64,000 bases of DNA, taken from Mariniflexile gromovii (GTDB taxonomy: Bacteria; Bacteroidota; Bacteroidia; Flavobacteriales; Flavobacteriaceae). The notes under the pieces are model-generated. The model was given only the letters and a program-made list of their open reading frames with translations. It made no database searches and was not told the DNA's origin. This document shows positions 41,762-50,967 of this stretch, piece by piece. The DNA lies in NCBI RefSeq assembly GCF_017814435.1, contig NZ_JAGJCB010000010.1, forward strand, positions 62,001 to 126,000. The letters run 5' to 3'. How positions within the stretch are numbered: the first letter of the stretch is position 1; the number at the start of each line of letters is the position of its first letter. The position numbers and the translations under genes were made by a program.

Positions 41762-42643
41762 ATGGATTCAGAAACTGTTTCAAATATTTTACCCGAAGAA
41801 CGTGTTGCAAAACCAAAATGGCTTCGTGTAAAACTTCCAACAGGAAAAAAATATACCGAATTAAGAGGTTTAGTTGATAAATACAAATTAAACACCATTT
41901 GCACTTCTGGAAGTTGCCCTAATATGGGTGAATGTTGGGGAGAAGGTACTGCTACCTTTATGATTTTAGGAAATGTTTGTACCCGCTCTTGCGGTTTTTG
42001 TGGCGTAAAAACTGGCAGACCCGAAAGTGTAGATTGGGATGAACCTGAAAAAGTAGCGCGATCCATAAAAATAATGAACATTAAACATGCTGTTTTAACA
42101 AGTGTTGATAGAGATGATTTAAAAGACATGGGAAGCATTATGTGGGCTGAAACAATAAAAGCAGTTCGTAGAATGAATCCTGAAACTACGCTTGAAACAT
42201 TAATTCCAGATTTTCAAGGCGTAGAACAGCATATTGATAGAATTATTGCTGTAGCGCCAGAAGTGGTATCCCATAATATTGAAACTGTTAGACGTTTAAC
42301 CCGAGAAGTACGTATACAAGCACAATACGACCGAAGTATGGGTGTTTTAAAATACTTAAAACAACAAGGACAACGACGTACAAAATCGGGCATTATGCTT
42401 GGTTTAGGAGAAACACGCGAGGAAGTTATTCAAACACTTCACGATTTAAAAGCGAACGATGTGGATGTAGTTACTATTGGGCAATACCTTCAGCCTAGTA
42501 AAAAACATTTACCTGTAAAACAGTTTATTAATCCGGATCAGTTTAAAGAATACGAAGAAATTGGTTTAGAATTAGGATTCCGCCATGTTGAAAGTAGCGC
42601 ACTGGTACGTTCTTCATATAAAGCTCAAAAACACATTAATTAG
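41762..42643 (+). CDS. lipA: Lipoyl synthase
   Basis: Radical SAM enzyme inserting two sulfurs into octanoyl-protein to make lipoyl cofactors of 2-oxoacid dehydrogenases and GcvH. The 293-residue protein has the auxiliary cluster motif [13 protein letters not shown] (C-x4-C-x5-C), the radical SAM motif [10 protein letters not shown] (C-x3-C-x2-C), and the C-terminal [14 protein letters not shown] with the RSSY cluster ligand serine. Length is normal. No lipB lies adjacent; the next gene is a GAPDH, 2 nt after the stop, so the two probably share a transcript. Confidence 0.96.
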   Translation: MDSETVSNILPEERVAKPKWLRVKLPTGKKYTELRGLVDKYKLNTICTSGSCPNMGECWGEGTATFMILGNVCTRSCGFCGVKTGRPESVDWDEPEKVARSIKIMNIKHAVLTSVDRDDLKDMGSIMWAETIKAVRRMNPETTLETLIPDFQGVEQHIDRIIAVAPEVVSHNIETVRRLTREVRIQAQYDRSMGVLKYLKQQGQRRTKSGIMLGLGETREEVIQTLHDLKANDVDVVTIGQYLQPSKKHLPVKQFINPDQFKEYEEIGLELGFRHVESSALVRSSYKAQKHIN

Positions 42644-42645
42644 TT

Positions 42646-43662
42646 ATGATTAATATAGCTATCAATGGCTTTGGTAGAATTGGCAGACGTGTTTTTAGAC
42701 TTCTTCAAGATTATAAAGACATTCAAGTAGTTGCCATTAATGATTTAGCCGATGCTAAAACGTTAAGCCATCTACTTAAATACGATAGTGTCCACGGCGG
42801 TTTCAACGGAGTTGTATCTCATGATGATTCAAACATTATTGTTAATGATAAAAAAGTAGCACTATTAAATGATAAGCATCCAAAAGATATTAACTGGAAA
42901 CCTTTTCAAGTTGATTTTGTAATTGAAGCCACAGGAAAATTCAAAAACAAATCAGAGTTACAAAATCACATAGATAATGGTGCAAATTCTGTTATATTAA
43001 GTGTTCCGGCACTTGATGATGATATAAAAACCATTGTTATAGGTGTAAATGATGATAGTATTAATGGTACGGAAACCATCATTTCCAACGCATCGTGCAC
43101 CACTAACAATGCAGCCCCCATGATTGATGTTATAAACAAACTTTGTGGCATTAACCAAGCATATATCACAACGGTTCACTCCTACACCACCGACCAAAGT
43201 TTGCACGACCAACCGCATAGAGATTTACGTAGGTCGCGTGCTGCAAGCCAATCTATAGTACCTACTACCACTGGAGCAGCTAAGGCATTGACTAAAATTT
43301 TTCCTGAACTATCCGATGTTATTGGTGGTTGCGGTATAAGGGTGCCTGTTATTAATGGATCGTTAACCGATATTACTTTTAACGTAAAAAAAACAGTTTC
43401 TATTGAAGATATAAATAACGCCTTTAAAGAAGCTGCCAAAAATAATTTTAAAGGTATTATAGAATACACCGAAGACCCCATCGTTTCTATTGATATTGTT
43501 GGAAATAGCCACTCTTGTATTTTTGATTCCGATATGACTTCGGTAATAGGAAATATGGTAAAAATTATAGGCTGGTATGATAATGAAACTGGTTATTCTA
43601 AAAGAATAATTGACTTAATATGCAATTTATCGAAGAAAAAGAGTGTTTTATCGAAGAAATAA
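42646..43662 (+). CDS. gap: Glyceraldehyde-3-phosphate dehydrogenase
   Basis: Oxidises glyceraldehyde-3-phosphate in glycolysis or the reverse in gluconeogenesis. The 338-residue protein has the NAD site INGFGRIGRRVFR, the catalytic SNASCTTNNAAP with C151, HSYTTDQSLHDQPHRDLRRSRAA and the C-terminal WYDNETGYSKR. The residue after the second strand is in AINDLAD, the aspartate favouring NAD over NADP. It follows lipA by 2 nt. Bacteroidota often carry two gap genes; whether this is the glycolytic or an alternative copy is not decidable here. Confidence 0.93.
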   Translation: MINIAINGFGRIGRRVFRLLQDYKDIQVVAINDLADAKTLSHLLKYDSVHGGFNGVVSHDDSNIIVNDKKVALLNDKHPKDINWKPFQVDFVIEATGKFKNKSELQNHIDNGANSVILSVPALDDDIKTIVIGVNDDSINGTETIISNASCTTNNAAPMIDVINKLCGINQAYITTVHSYTTDQSLHDQPHRDLRRSRAASQSIVPTTTGAAKALTKIFPELSDVIGGCGIRVPVINGSLTDITFNVKKTVSIEDINNAFKEAAKNNFKGIIEYTEDPIVSIDIVGNSHSCIFDSDMTSVIGNMVKIIGWYDNETGYSKRIIDLICNLSKKKSVLSKK

Positions 43663-43663
43663 T

Positions 43664-43671
43664 TATATTTG
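43664..43671 (+). promoter_or_regulatory. Candidate -7 box TATATTTG for the hybrid kinase gene
   Basis: TATATTTG right after the gap stop, 18 nt before ATG 43690. Confidence 0.4.
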
Positions 43672-43689
43672 CCTGTAATATTTATTTAA

Positions 43690-45927
43690 ATGTCTCAAAT
43701 TAAAAACTTCATATTTATTGCATTGGTGCTTTTAAGCATGACGGTTTCATCACAAAAAAAAATTAGTAATGATCCCGAATTGCTTCAAAATAGCATCAAT
43801 TATCATATTTCACAATCGCAAACGGAGTTGGAAAATTTCAACTATTTTAAGGCGCAAAAAAATCTTGATGAAGCTTTAGTTCTAGCCGAACAAATAGAAA
43901 ACAAAAAAAGTATCGGTGTTATAAATGCTATTAAAGGCAGGCTTCAACTTAGTATAGGTGACACTGACAAGGCTATAAAATCACTTACCAAAGCTATAGA
44001 TGTTCAACGTCTTATAAACGATAACAAAAACATAGGAAGTTCATACAAAATATTAGGCGATGTTTATGTAGCTAAAAAAGATTACAATCAAGCGCTGGAT
44101 TATTACCGATCTGCAAAATCAAAATTTGAAGAAGAAGCTTTAAATGCAGAATTAGCAGATGTTCTTTTGTGTGAGGGCAAAACATATTTTAAATTAATAA
44201 ACTACAAGAAATCAAGAGATATTATAGAGCAAGCTATAGCCTTGGCAAAAAAAGAAGAATTATTAAAAACCCAAAGCGACGCTTTAATTGCTCACGGTTT
44301 AGTGCATTCTAAACTAAACAATAATGACAAAGCGCTTACCTATGCTCTTGAAGGTGTTAAGTTGGCAAGCGACAATAAATTTTCAAACATTCTTAATAAT
44401 GGTTATTTAACTTTAAGCGAAATTTACAACAACATACAGGACTACAAATCGTCAAGAGATTATTTAAACTCGTATGTAAAACTTTCAGATTCTCTAACTA
44501 ACTTAAAACGTGCTAATTCTTCAAAAGACCAAGAAACGCAGTACCTTTTAAATGAAGCGAATCAAAAAAACACTGAAATGTTTCAAAAATTAGAGAAAGC
44601 TGAAGACGATAACAGTTTAAGCACATTAATTTCTATTTTAAGTGTTGCCTTAATTACCATCTTATCTTTACTAACATTATCGCTTTACAAAAACAACAAC
44701 ATTAGGCTAAAAACAAATAATATGCTCCATAAAAAAAACGGAGAACTTATTTTAGCTAAAGAAAAAGCAGAATTAGCCTCAAAAACAAAAGCCAACTTCT
44801 TATCTACAGTTACACATGAGTTAAGAACACCGCTATATGCAGTAACAGGATTGAGCAACATGCTACTGGAAGAAAACCCAAAACCTGAACAGATTCAACA
44901 TTTAAAATCGTTGAAATTTTCGGGCGATTATTTATTGACTTTTATTAACGACATTCTTCAAATTAATAAAATTGAAGCTAATAAAGTTGACATAGAGCCC
45001 GAACCGTTCAATTTAAAAAAGAAAATAAACAATATTATTTTAGCTTTAAATAATTCGGCACAAGACAATAATGTAAAGCTTCATTTAGAGTTCGATAAAA
45101 ATTTACCGGAAAATTTCATTGCAGATCAATTAAAAATTTCTCAAATCCTTATCAATTTAATTGGTAACTCCATCAAATTTACAAAAGATGGTGACATATG
45201 GATTCGAATTTATAAAATTGAAGAACAAGGAAAAATTTACACCTTACGTTTTGAAGTTGAAGATAACGGAATAGGTATAAGCCAAGAAAAACAAGATAAC
45301 ATGTTTGAAAGTTTTTCTCAAGGCTCTATACAAATTAACCGAAAATATGGAGGTACCGGTTTGGGGCTTTCCATAGTAAAAGGTTTGATAGATATTTTAA
45401 AAGGGAAAATTTATGTGAAAAGTGAGCTTGGTAAAGGAACCACATTCTATTTTGAAATTCCTTTAGAATACACTTCCTTAGAAGAAGCTAAAGAAGTTAA
45501 AACAACGTATTTTAGTGGTAATGCTAGCGATTTAGATTTAACAAACGTTAAAACTTTGGTTGTTGAAGACAACAAAATCAACCAAATGATCACCAAAAAG
45601 ATTTTAACCAAAATGGATCTTAAATGTGATATTGTTGATAACGGTGAAGATGCTGTTGAAATGATAAAAACCAATAATTACGACATTGTTTTGATGGATA
45701 TCCACATGCCAGGAATTAGCGGTATCGAGGCTACAAAAATTGTGAGATCGTTTGATAAAGAACAAATTATTTTTGCACTTACAGCGGTTACCATTGAAGA
45801 TAAAATGCACGAGTTTGAAGAAGCTGGTTTTACAGATATTATTCCAAAACCATTTAAACAAGAAGAGTTTGAGAAAAAACTTTATAATGCACTAGCTTCA
45901 AAAAAAAATAAACCGGCAACAACTTAA
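43690..45927 (+). CDS. TPR-sensing hybrid histidine kinase (periplasmic TPR, HisKA, HATPase, receiver)
   Basis: A 745-residue two-component hybrid. Signal peptide (to about 22), TPR-type repeats (about 35-280, e.g. IGVINAIKGRLQLSIGDTDKAIKSL and ALDYYRSAKSKF), transmembrane helix (LISILSVALITILSLLTLSLY). HisKA with H376 in TVTHELRTPLYAV, then HATPase with N box ILINLIGNSIKFT, G1 DNGIGIS and G2 GGTGLGLSIVKG. Receiver domain with VVEDNKINQ and phospho-acceptor D670 in LMDIHMPG. No HPt or output domain. It is a paralogue of 60154-62424. The final 4 nt overlap the convergent lpxK. Confidence 0.92.
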   Translation: MSQIKNFIFIALVLLSMTVSSQKKISNDPELLQNSINYHISQSQTELENFNYFKAQKNLDEALVLAEQIENKKSIGVINAIKGRLQLSIGDTDKAIKSLTKAIDVQRLINDNKNIGSSYKILGDVYVAKKDYNQALDYYRSAKSKFEEEALNAELADVLLCEGKTYFKLINYKKSRDIIEQAIALAKKEELLKTQSDALIAHGLVHSKLNNNDKALTYALEGVKLASDNKFSNILNNGYLTLSEIYNNIQDYKSSRDYLNSYVKLSDSLTNLKRANSSKDQETQYLLNEANQKNTEMFQKLEKAEDDNSLSTLISILSVALITILSLLTLSLYKNNNIRLKTNNMLHKKNGELILAKEKAELASKTKANFLSTVTHELRTPLYAVTGLSNMLLEENPKPEQIQHLKSLKFSGDYLLTFINDILQINKIEANKVDIEPEPFNLKKKINNIILALNNSAQDNNVKLHLEFDKNLPENFIADQLKISQILINLIGNSIKFTKDGDIWIRIYKIEEQGKIYTLRFEVEDNGIGISQEKQDNMFESFSQGSIQINRKYGGTGLGLSIVKGLIDILKGKIYVKSELGKGTTFYFEIPLEYTSLEEAKEVKTTYFSGNASDLDLTNVKTLVVEDNKINQMITKKILTKMDLKCDIVDNGEDAVEMIKTNNYDIVLMDIHMPGISGIEATKIVRSFDKEQIIFALTAVTIEDKMHEFEEAGFTDIIPKPFKQEEFEKKLYNALASKKNKPATT

Positions 45928-46928
45928 GAAGCTACAAAACCCTTAACAAGCTTATTGATAACCTCGCTATTACTTATAGTTGTTTGAATAGGTAAATAAT
46001 ACAATTTGTCTTTTAAAGTACCATATTGGTTGAGGCGCATAAAGTCCTTTTCGGTAGTTATAATAAGTTCTTTTTTCTCTAAATCTAAAATATCTTGCTG
46101 TGTAAACTCATGGTGGTCTTTAAAATTCAAATGCTCAAACCGCAAGCTTTTGGCCTTTAAAAACTCAATTAAAGGATTGGCATTCGCAATGCCCGTTACC
46201 AAAGTAAAATTTGTTAGTGTATCTAAACTAATTTCACTTTGTGAAGAAAAAACAGTATTTGAATAATTTATTGAACTAAAGAAAACCTGTTGATGGTTTT
46301 TAGGTTCAATTTGCTTCAAAATTTTGCTTTTTTCAATCTCATTTAAATTTTCAGGACATTTAGTAACTATAATAATATGGGCTCGTTTTGCCCCATTTCT
46401 AGGTTCGCGCAAGTTACCTGTAGGCAAAACATAATCAGAAAAATACGGATTACTATATGTAGTAAGTAAAATATTCAACCCTGCTTTTACTTTTCTATGT
46501 TGAAAAGCATCGTCCAATAAAATAACTTCGGGTGAAGTTCCAAGCTTTATTAATTCATTTATACCGTTAATCCTATCGCTATCTACAGCTACAAGAATAT
46601 CATTTTTAAATTTGTTATAAAATTGAAATGGTTCATCTCCAATAGATTCTGCACTTGAAAGTTCATTCGCCAACTGAAAGCCTTTTGTTTTTCGTTTGTA
46701 TCCTCGGCTTAATGTAGCTACTTTATAATCATCCTTCAACAAATGAATTAAATATTCAATCATGGGCGTTTTTCCTGTACCACCAACACTTAAGTTTCCA
46801 ACACAAATTACAGGAAAATTGAAAGAAGTAGATTTTTTTATACCTAAATCGTATAACTTATTTCGTAAACTGGTTACTGCATAATACACAGGTACAAAAG
46901 GGAAAGCTATGTTTCTAATTAATTTCAT
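45924..46928 (-). CDS. lpxK: Tetraacyldisaccharide 4'-kinase
   Basis: Phosphorylates the 4' position of the lipid A disaccharide at the inner membrane, the sixth step of lipid A synthesis. The 334-residue protein has an N-terminal membrane-associated helix (FPFVPVYYAVTSLRNKLY), the P-loop GNLSVGGTGKTP, the LSRGYKRKTKG block, GDEPFQFYNK and LDDAFQHRKV (acidic metal/ATP site), typical LpxK signatures. Length is normal. It is divergent from the Nif3-like gene (46 nt) and overlaps the hybrid kinase stop tail to tail by 4 nt. Confidence 0.94.
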   Translation of the reverse strand: MKLIRNIAFPFVPVYYAVTSLRNKLYDLGIKKSTSFNFPVICVGNLSVGGTGKTPMIEYLIHLLKDDYKVATLSRGYKRKTKGFQLANELSSAESIGDEPFQFYNKFKNDILVAVDSDRINGINELIKLGTSPEVILLDDAFQHRKVKAGLNILLTTYSNPYFSDYVLPTGNLREPRNGAKRAHIIIVTKCPENLNEIEKSKILKQIEPKNHQQVFFSSINYSNTVFSSQSEISLDTLTNFTLVTGIANANPLIEFLKAKSLRFEHLNFKDHHEFTQQDILDLEKKELIITTEKDFMRLNQYGTLKDKLYYLPIQTTISNSEVINKLVKGFVAS

Positions 46929-46947
46929 CGTAACGAAAATAATATTT

Positions 46948-46955
46948 TATCTTTG
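46948..46955 (+). promoter_or_regulatory. Candidate -7 box TATCTTTG for the Nif3-like operon
   Basis: TATCTTTG, 19 nt before ATG 46974, matches TAnnTTTG. Confidence 0.45.
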
Positions 46956-46973
46956 ATTCAAACAAATTAATTC

Positions 46974-48068
46974 ATGATAGTTCAAGACGTCATTAACCAT
47001 TTAGAAGAATTAGCGCCTTTAGCCTATGCTGAAGATTTTGATAACGTAGGGCTTTTAGTAGGTGATAAAAATGCCAAAGTAACAGGCATTCTAGTTACCC
47101 TAGATACACTTGAAGCTGTTGTAGACGAAGCCATTGCCGAAAAATGCAACCTTATAGTTAGCTTCCACCCTATTATTTTTAAGGGCTTAAAAAAACTTAC
47201 AGGTAAAAATTATGTGGAACGTGTGGTTATGAAAGCCATAAAACACGATATTGCCATTTACAGCATACATACCGCTTTAGATAATGCCTTACAAGGTGTG
47301 AATGATATGATTTGCAATACTTTAGGATTAACCAATAAACGCATCCTCATTCCGCAAAGCGAAACCATAAAAAAACTAACCACCTACGTACCAAAAGACG
47401 AAGCAGAACAACTTAGAACTGCCCTATTCAGCTCTGGTGCAGGCACAATTGGCAATTACTCCAATTGCAGTTTTAATGTAGAGGGCTATGGTACATTTAA
47501 TGGAAACGACACAAGCAACCCAACAAAAGGAAAAAAAGGGATCACACATACCGAAGCTGAAACTAAAATAACCATCACGTTTCCAAAACATTTAGAATAT
47601 AAAATTCTACAAACATTATTCAAATCACATTCCTATGAAGAAGTAGCGTATGAAGTCACTACTTTAGAGAATAAAAATCAGCAAATTGGCATGGGAATGG
47701 TTGGCGAACTAGAAGAATCTATGAGCGAATTGGATTTTTTAAGCTATTTAAAAACAAAAATGGACACTAAATGCATCAGGCATTCTTCACTTTTGAATAA
47801 AAAAATTAAAAAAGTTGCTGTTTTAGGAGGCTCAGGAAGTTTTGCCATTGAAGCCGCTAAAAACGCTGATGCTGATGCTTTTATAACTGCAGATTTGAAA
47901 TATCACGACTTTTTTACGGCCGAAAACAGCATTCTTTTAGCCGATGTTGGACATTATGAAAGTGAGCAGTTCACAAAAAATCTTTTAGTAGCATATCTTA
48001 CAAAAAAAATCACTAATTTTGCAATCATTTTATCAAAGACAAATACAAATCCTGTTAAGTATTTTTAA
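46974..48068 (+). CDS. Nif3-like dinuclear metal-centre protein (YqfO/YbgI family)
   Basis: A 364-residue Nif3 family protein with the long-form central insertion of YqfO. Motifs: LAYAEDFDNVGLLVGD, the metal-binding SFHPIIFKGLKKL, AIYSIHTALDNA, and at the C-terminus GGSGSFAIEAAKNADADAFITADLKYHDF and LADVGHYESEQF, which supply histidine and glutamate ligands. The family has been linked to GTP cyclohydrolase-like or metal-dependent activity but the role is unsettled. It is followed 4 nt later by the coiled-coil 'zinc ribbon' gene, the standard Bacteroidota pairing. Confidence 0.9.
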   Translation: MIVQDVINHLEELAPLAYAEDFDNVGLLVGDKNAKVTGILVTLDTLEAVVDEAIAEKCNLIVSFHPIIFKGLKKLTGKNYVERVVMKAIKHDIAIYSIHTALDNALQGVNDMICNTLGLTNKRILIPQSETIKKLTTYVPKDEAEQLRTALFSSGAGTIGNYSNCSFNVEGYGTFNGNDTSNPTKGKKGITHTEAETKITITFPKHLEYKILQTLFKSHSYEEVAYEVTTLENKNQQIGMGMVGELEESMSELDFLSYLKTKMDTKCIRHSSLLNKKIKKVAVLGGSGSFAIEAAKNADADAFITADLKYHDFFTAENSILLADVGHYESEQFTKNLLVAYLTKKITNFAIILSKTNTNPVKYF

Positions 48069-48071
48069 AGT

Positions 48072-48854
48072 ATGGCTAAAACTAAAGAATTAACTGTTGA
48101 AGAACGTTTAAGAGCGTTATACGATTTACAACTTATAGATTCTCGTATAGACGAAATAAGAAATGTTCGTGGAGAACTTCCATTAGAAGTGCGCGATTTA
48201 GAAGATGAAGTTGCTGGACTAAACATCAGATTAGAAAAATTAGTTTCAAGTTTAGAAGTAATCGATAATGATATCGTTTCTAAAAAGAATCAAATTGAAG
48301 AATCTAAATCTTTAATTAAAAAATATAGCGAGCAACAAAAAAATGTTCGAAATAACAGAGAATTCAATTCTTTAACTAAGGAAGTTGAATTTCAAGAATT
48401 AGAAATTGAATTAGCTGAAAAACACATTAAAGAATTTAAAGCGCAAATAGAACAGAAAAAAGTTGTTATTTCTGAAACTAAAGACCGTTTAAAAGAGCGC
48501 GAAAATCATTTAAAGCACAAAAAAAATGAACTGGACGCCATTTTAGCTGAAACTGAAAAAGAAGAACAAGCTTTAATTCAAAAATCTCAAGATTACCAAG
48601 AGCAAATTGAAGAACGTTTGGTTGCTGCTTACAACAGAATTCGTAAAAACGTAAAAAATGGTTTAGCGGTTGTGCCAATTGAAAGAGGTGCTTCTGGAGG
48701 ATCGTTCTTCACCATTCCACCGCAAATTCAAGTAGAAATTGCTGCTCGTAAAAAAGTAATTACCGATGAGCATAGTGGACGTATTTTAGTTGATGCTCAA
48801 TTAGCTGAAGAACAAAAAGAAAAAATGGAAAAATTATTTGCTAAATTAAGCTAA
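48072..48854 (+). CDS. Coiled-coil C4-type zinc-ribbon family protein that lacks the zinc cysteines
   Basis: A 260-residue protein: residues about 10-185 form a long coiled coil (LEDEVAGLNIRLEKL.. to IEERLVAAYNRIRK). The C-terminal 70 residues align with the zinc ribbon of this family (DUF164/CT398-like), where relatives have CxxC twice. Here the first pair reads GASGGSFF (S208, S211) and the second DEHSGR (D232, S235), so no cysteine remains. The fold is otherwise kept (IPPQIQVEIAARKKVI). Partner of the Nif3-like gene upstream. In Chlamydia a homologue was connected to sigma54/flagellar proteins; the role here is unknown. Confidence 0.85.
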   Translation: MAKTKELTVEERLRALYDLQLIDSRIDEIRNVRGELPLEVRDLEDEVAGLNIRLEKLVSSLEVIDNDIVSKKNQIEESKSLIKKYSEQQKNVRNNREFNSLTKEVEFQELEIELAEKHIKEFKAQIEQKKVVISETKDRLKERENHLKHKKNELDAILAETEKEEQALIQKSQDYQEQIEERLVAAYNRIRKNVKNGLAVVPIERGASGGSFFTIPPQIQVEIAARKKVITDEHSGRILVDAQLAEEQKEKMEKLFAKLS

Positions 48855-48878
48855 GCATTTTCCTAATATATAAAACGA

Positions 48879-48907
48879 AGCCTTCATAAATTTGAAGGCT
48901 TTTTTTA
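48879..48907 (+). terminator. Terminator of the Nif3-like operon
   Basis: AGCCTTCA / TGAAGGCT with a 6-nt loop and a run of seven T. Confidence 0.88.
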
Positions 48908-48982
48908 TTTTAAAATTTTCAGACTTTCGCTTTAAGGTATTTATTTTTAATTCGTCTAATAGAACAAGAAAAACTTTAAAAA

Positions 48983-49639
48983 ATGAAAAATATTGCCCTT
49001 ACCTTATTTGTAATCGTATTATTCAGTTGCCAAAACAATGCACAAGCAAACAAAAACCAAGAAGCGGTTATTAATGCCAAACCTATTGAAGTCCCAATAA
49101 AAAACAGTAAAGCCAAGGCCTATTTTGCCAGTGGCTGTTTTTGGTGCGTTGAAGCCATTTATGAAAGCGTAAAAGGTGTTGATGAAGTAATTAGTGGTTA
49201 TTCTGGTGGACATACCAAGAACCCAACTTACGATGCAAGTAACACTGGTAGAACAGGACATGCCGAAGCGGTTGAAGTTATTTACGACCCAAAAGTGGTA
49301 AGTTTTTCAACATTGGTTGAAGTCTATTTTGGTTCGCAAGACCCAACACAAGTAAACGGACAAGGGAATGACCGAGGTTCGCAATACCGTTCCATTATTT
49401 TTTATCAAAATGAAGCGCAAAAGCAAATCATTCTTAAAAAGAAAGAAGCCCTTGCCAAAAAATTAAATGCCAAAATTGCTGCTGAAGTATATCCATTCCA
49501 AAAGTTTTGGGTGGCCGAAGATTATCATCAAAACTACGAACGCCTTCACCCAAACAACAGCTATATTCAAAATGTATCCGTTCCAAGGTTAAACCGGTTT
49601 AAAGCTAAGTTTCCTGAATTAATAAAAGATAAACATTAA
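48983..49639 (+). CDS. msrA: Peptide-methionine (S)-S-oxide reductase, lipoprotein form
   Basis: Repairs S-sulfoxides of methionine. The 218-residue protein has a lipoprotein signal (MKNIALTLFVIVLFSC, C16), so it probably acts in the periplasm. Catalytic motif GCFWC gives nucleophile C52 with C55 as possible second cysteine. Further MsrA landmarks are VISGYSGGHTKNPTYDAS, GRTGHAEAVEVIYDP, FFGS/YFGSQDPTQVNGQGNDRGSQYRS in order, and FWVAEDYHQNY. No MsrB is fused or adjacent. ATG at 48983. Confidence 0.95.
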   Translation: MKNIALTLFVIVLFSCQNNAQANKNQEAVINAKPIEVPIKNSKAKAYFASGCFWCVEAIYESVKGVDEVISGYSGGHTKNPTYDASNTGRTGHAEAVEVIYDPKVVSFSTLVEVYFGSQDPTQVNGQGNDRGSQYRSIIFYQNEAQKQIILKKKEALAKKLNAKIAAEVYPFQKFWVAEDYHQNYERLHPNNSYIQNVSVPRLNRFKAKFPELIKDKH

Positions 49640-49678
49640 GTTGATTACTTGTTTTATACCTTTACTAAAATATAAATC

Positions 49679-50326
49679 ATGAAAAAACCAATCATTCTGC
49701 TTTTCATTTTAACCATTGTTATTGCTTGTAAACAAAAGCAAGAAACCAAAGTTGCTCAAAAAGAACTTTCAATTGCCGAAAAAATAGCTAATGCCCATGG
49801 CTTTGAAAACTGGAAACATGTTTCTGAAATAGCTTTTAATTTTAACGAAAAAAGAAGCTGGACATGGCATCCTAAAACGAATGATATTACTTTAATTACT
49901 GAAAACGACACCATAAATTATAATAGAAAATCTCTTGATAGCATTTCAGAGAAAGCAGATAAGGCATTTATAAATGACAAGTTTTGGCTATTAATTCCGT
50001 TTCAATTGGTTTGGGATAAAGGCACTAGCATTTCTGCACCTGTTAAAGCTGAAGCTCCCACAAGTAAGATGGAAATAAATAAAATCACATTAACATATCC
50101 TAATGAAGGAGGTTATACCCCTGGTGATGCTTATGACATCTATTATAATGATGATTACATAATTAAAGAATGGGCTTTTAGAAGAGGCAACAAACCCGAA
50201 GCTGGACTTGTAAACACCTTCGAAAACCATCAAGATTTTAACCGTATAAAAATTGCTTTAGATCATAAAAAAGCAGAAGGCGATTGGAATCTTAAGTTTA
50301 CCAATGTAAAAGTTACGTTGGATTAA
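49679..50326 (+). CDS. Lipoprotein of unknown function
   Basis: A 215-residue protein with signal peptide and lipobox IVIAC (C17), followed by a soluble domain with IANAHGFENWKHVSEIAFNFN, WTWHPKTNDITLI, NDKFWLLIPFQLVWDKG and LTYPNEGGYTPGDAYDIYY. The pattern resembles exported proteins of Bacteroidota that look like outer-membrane lipoprotein-sorting (LolA/LolB-like) beta sheets, but I cannot assign it. It follows msrA by 39 nt, so a shared transcript is likely. Terminated by the hairpin at 50425. Confidence 0.7.
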   Translation: MKKPIILLFILTIVIACKQKQETKVAQKELSIAEKIANAHGFENWKHVSEIAFNFNEKRSWTWHPKTNDITLITENDTINYNRKSLDSISEKADKAFINDKFWLLIPFQLVWDKGTSISAPVKAEAPTSKMEINKITLTYPNEGGYTPGDAYDIYYNDDYIIKEWAFRRGNKPEAGLVNTFENHQDFNRIKIALDHKKAEGDWNLKFTNVKVTLD

Positions 50327-50424
50327 TTTTATAATTTTTTCATACTTTCAACATCCAAAATCACCACTAAAGACGTATATAATATAAACAATGAATATTC
50401 CGCGTTATGCGTCTCTATATATTC

Positions 50425-50460
50425 AAAGCGCTTTCACTACTAGTTGAAGCGCTTTTTTTT
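50425..50460. terminator. Terminator between convergent genes
   Basis: AAAGCGCTTTCA paired with TTGAAGCGCTTT and eight T. The T-run reaches the stop codon of the minus-strand CDGSH gene. An additional inverted repeat (AGACGTATA / TATGCGTCT, about 50371-50413) lies upstream. Confidence 0.8.
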
Positions 50461-50878
50461 ACCCAATAAATTGTTCTTTGGTATGTGTACCGTCACAATA
50501 AGGTTTATTGCTCGAAGCACCGCATCTACAAAATGCCGTTGTTTTATTCTTAATTTCTTTTCTGCCATCTTTATGGGTTACATGTAGCGTTCCGTAAACC
50601 AATAAGGGGCCGTTTTCCAATACCTCAACCTTGGTTTCCAGCACTTCAGCTGTTTGGTCTTTTTCATTATTCATATAAAAGCTCAAAGCACCCGATGGGC
50701 ATTTCTTTACAGTTTCTATAATAGCATCTGTTTTTGCGGCATCTATTTTTATCCAAGGCCGTTCCCTAGGCTGAAACACTTGTGGTAAACCTTTGGCACA
50801 AATAGCAGAATGAATGCACTTTTCAGCTTCCCAAACTACAGTTGTTTCTCCGTTTGTATATTCTTTTATCTTGCCCAT
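50459..50878 (-). CDS. Ferredoxin-like plus CDGSH iron-sulfur protein
   Basis: A 139-residue protein with two iron-sulfur elements. The N-terminal Fer4_19-like (divergent 4Fe-4S) domain has EAEKCIHSAICAKGLPQVF and VKKCPSGALSFY (C at IH..CAKG and KKCP). The C-terminal CDGSH 2Fe-2S motif is CRCGASSNKPYCDGTH, fitting C-x-C-x2-[ST]-x3-P-x-C-D-G-x2-H. The two-domain form is common in Bacteroidota and is of unknown electron-transfer role. ATG at 50878; monocistronic on the minus strand, divergent from kynU. Confidence 0.9.
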   Translation of the reverse strand: MGKIKEYTNGETTVVWEAEKCIHSAICAKGLPQVFQPRERPWIKIDAAKTDAIIETVKKCPSGALSFYMNNEKDQTAEVLETKVEVLENGPLLVYGTLHVTHKDGRKEIKNKTTAFCRCGASSNKPYCDGTHTKEQFIG

Positions 50879-50967
50879 AGCTAAATTATTTTACTAAATA
50901 TACAAAATTCAGAGCTAAAAATTAAGTCTTATTCGTAACTTCATTTCTAAGTTTAGAATTCTTATTT

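Noticed and set aside
46974-48854. Nif3 and coiled-coil genes as a novel pair
   Set aside because: This neighbourhood is common in Bacteroidota; only the cysteine loss is unusual.
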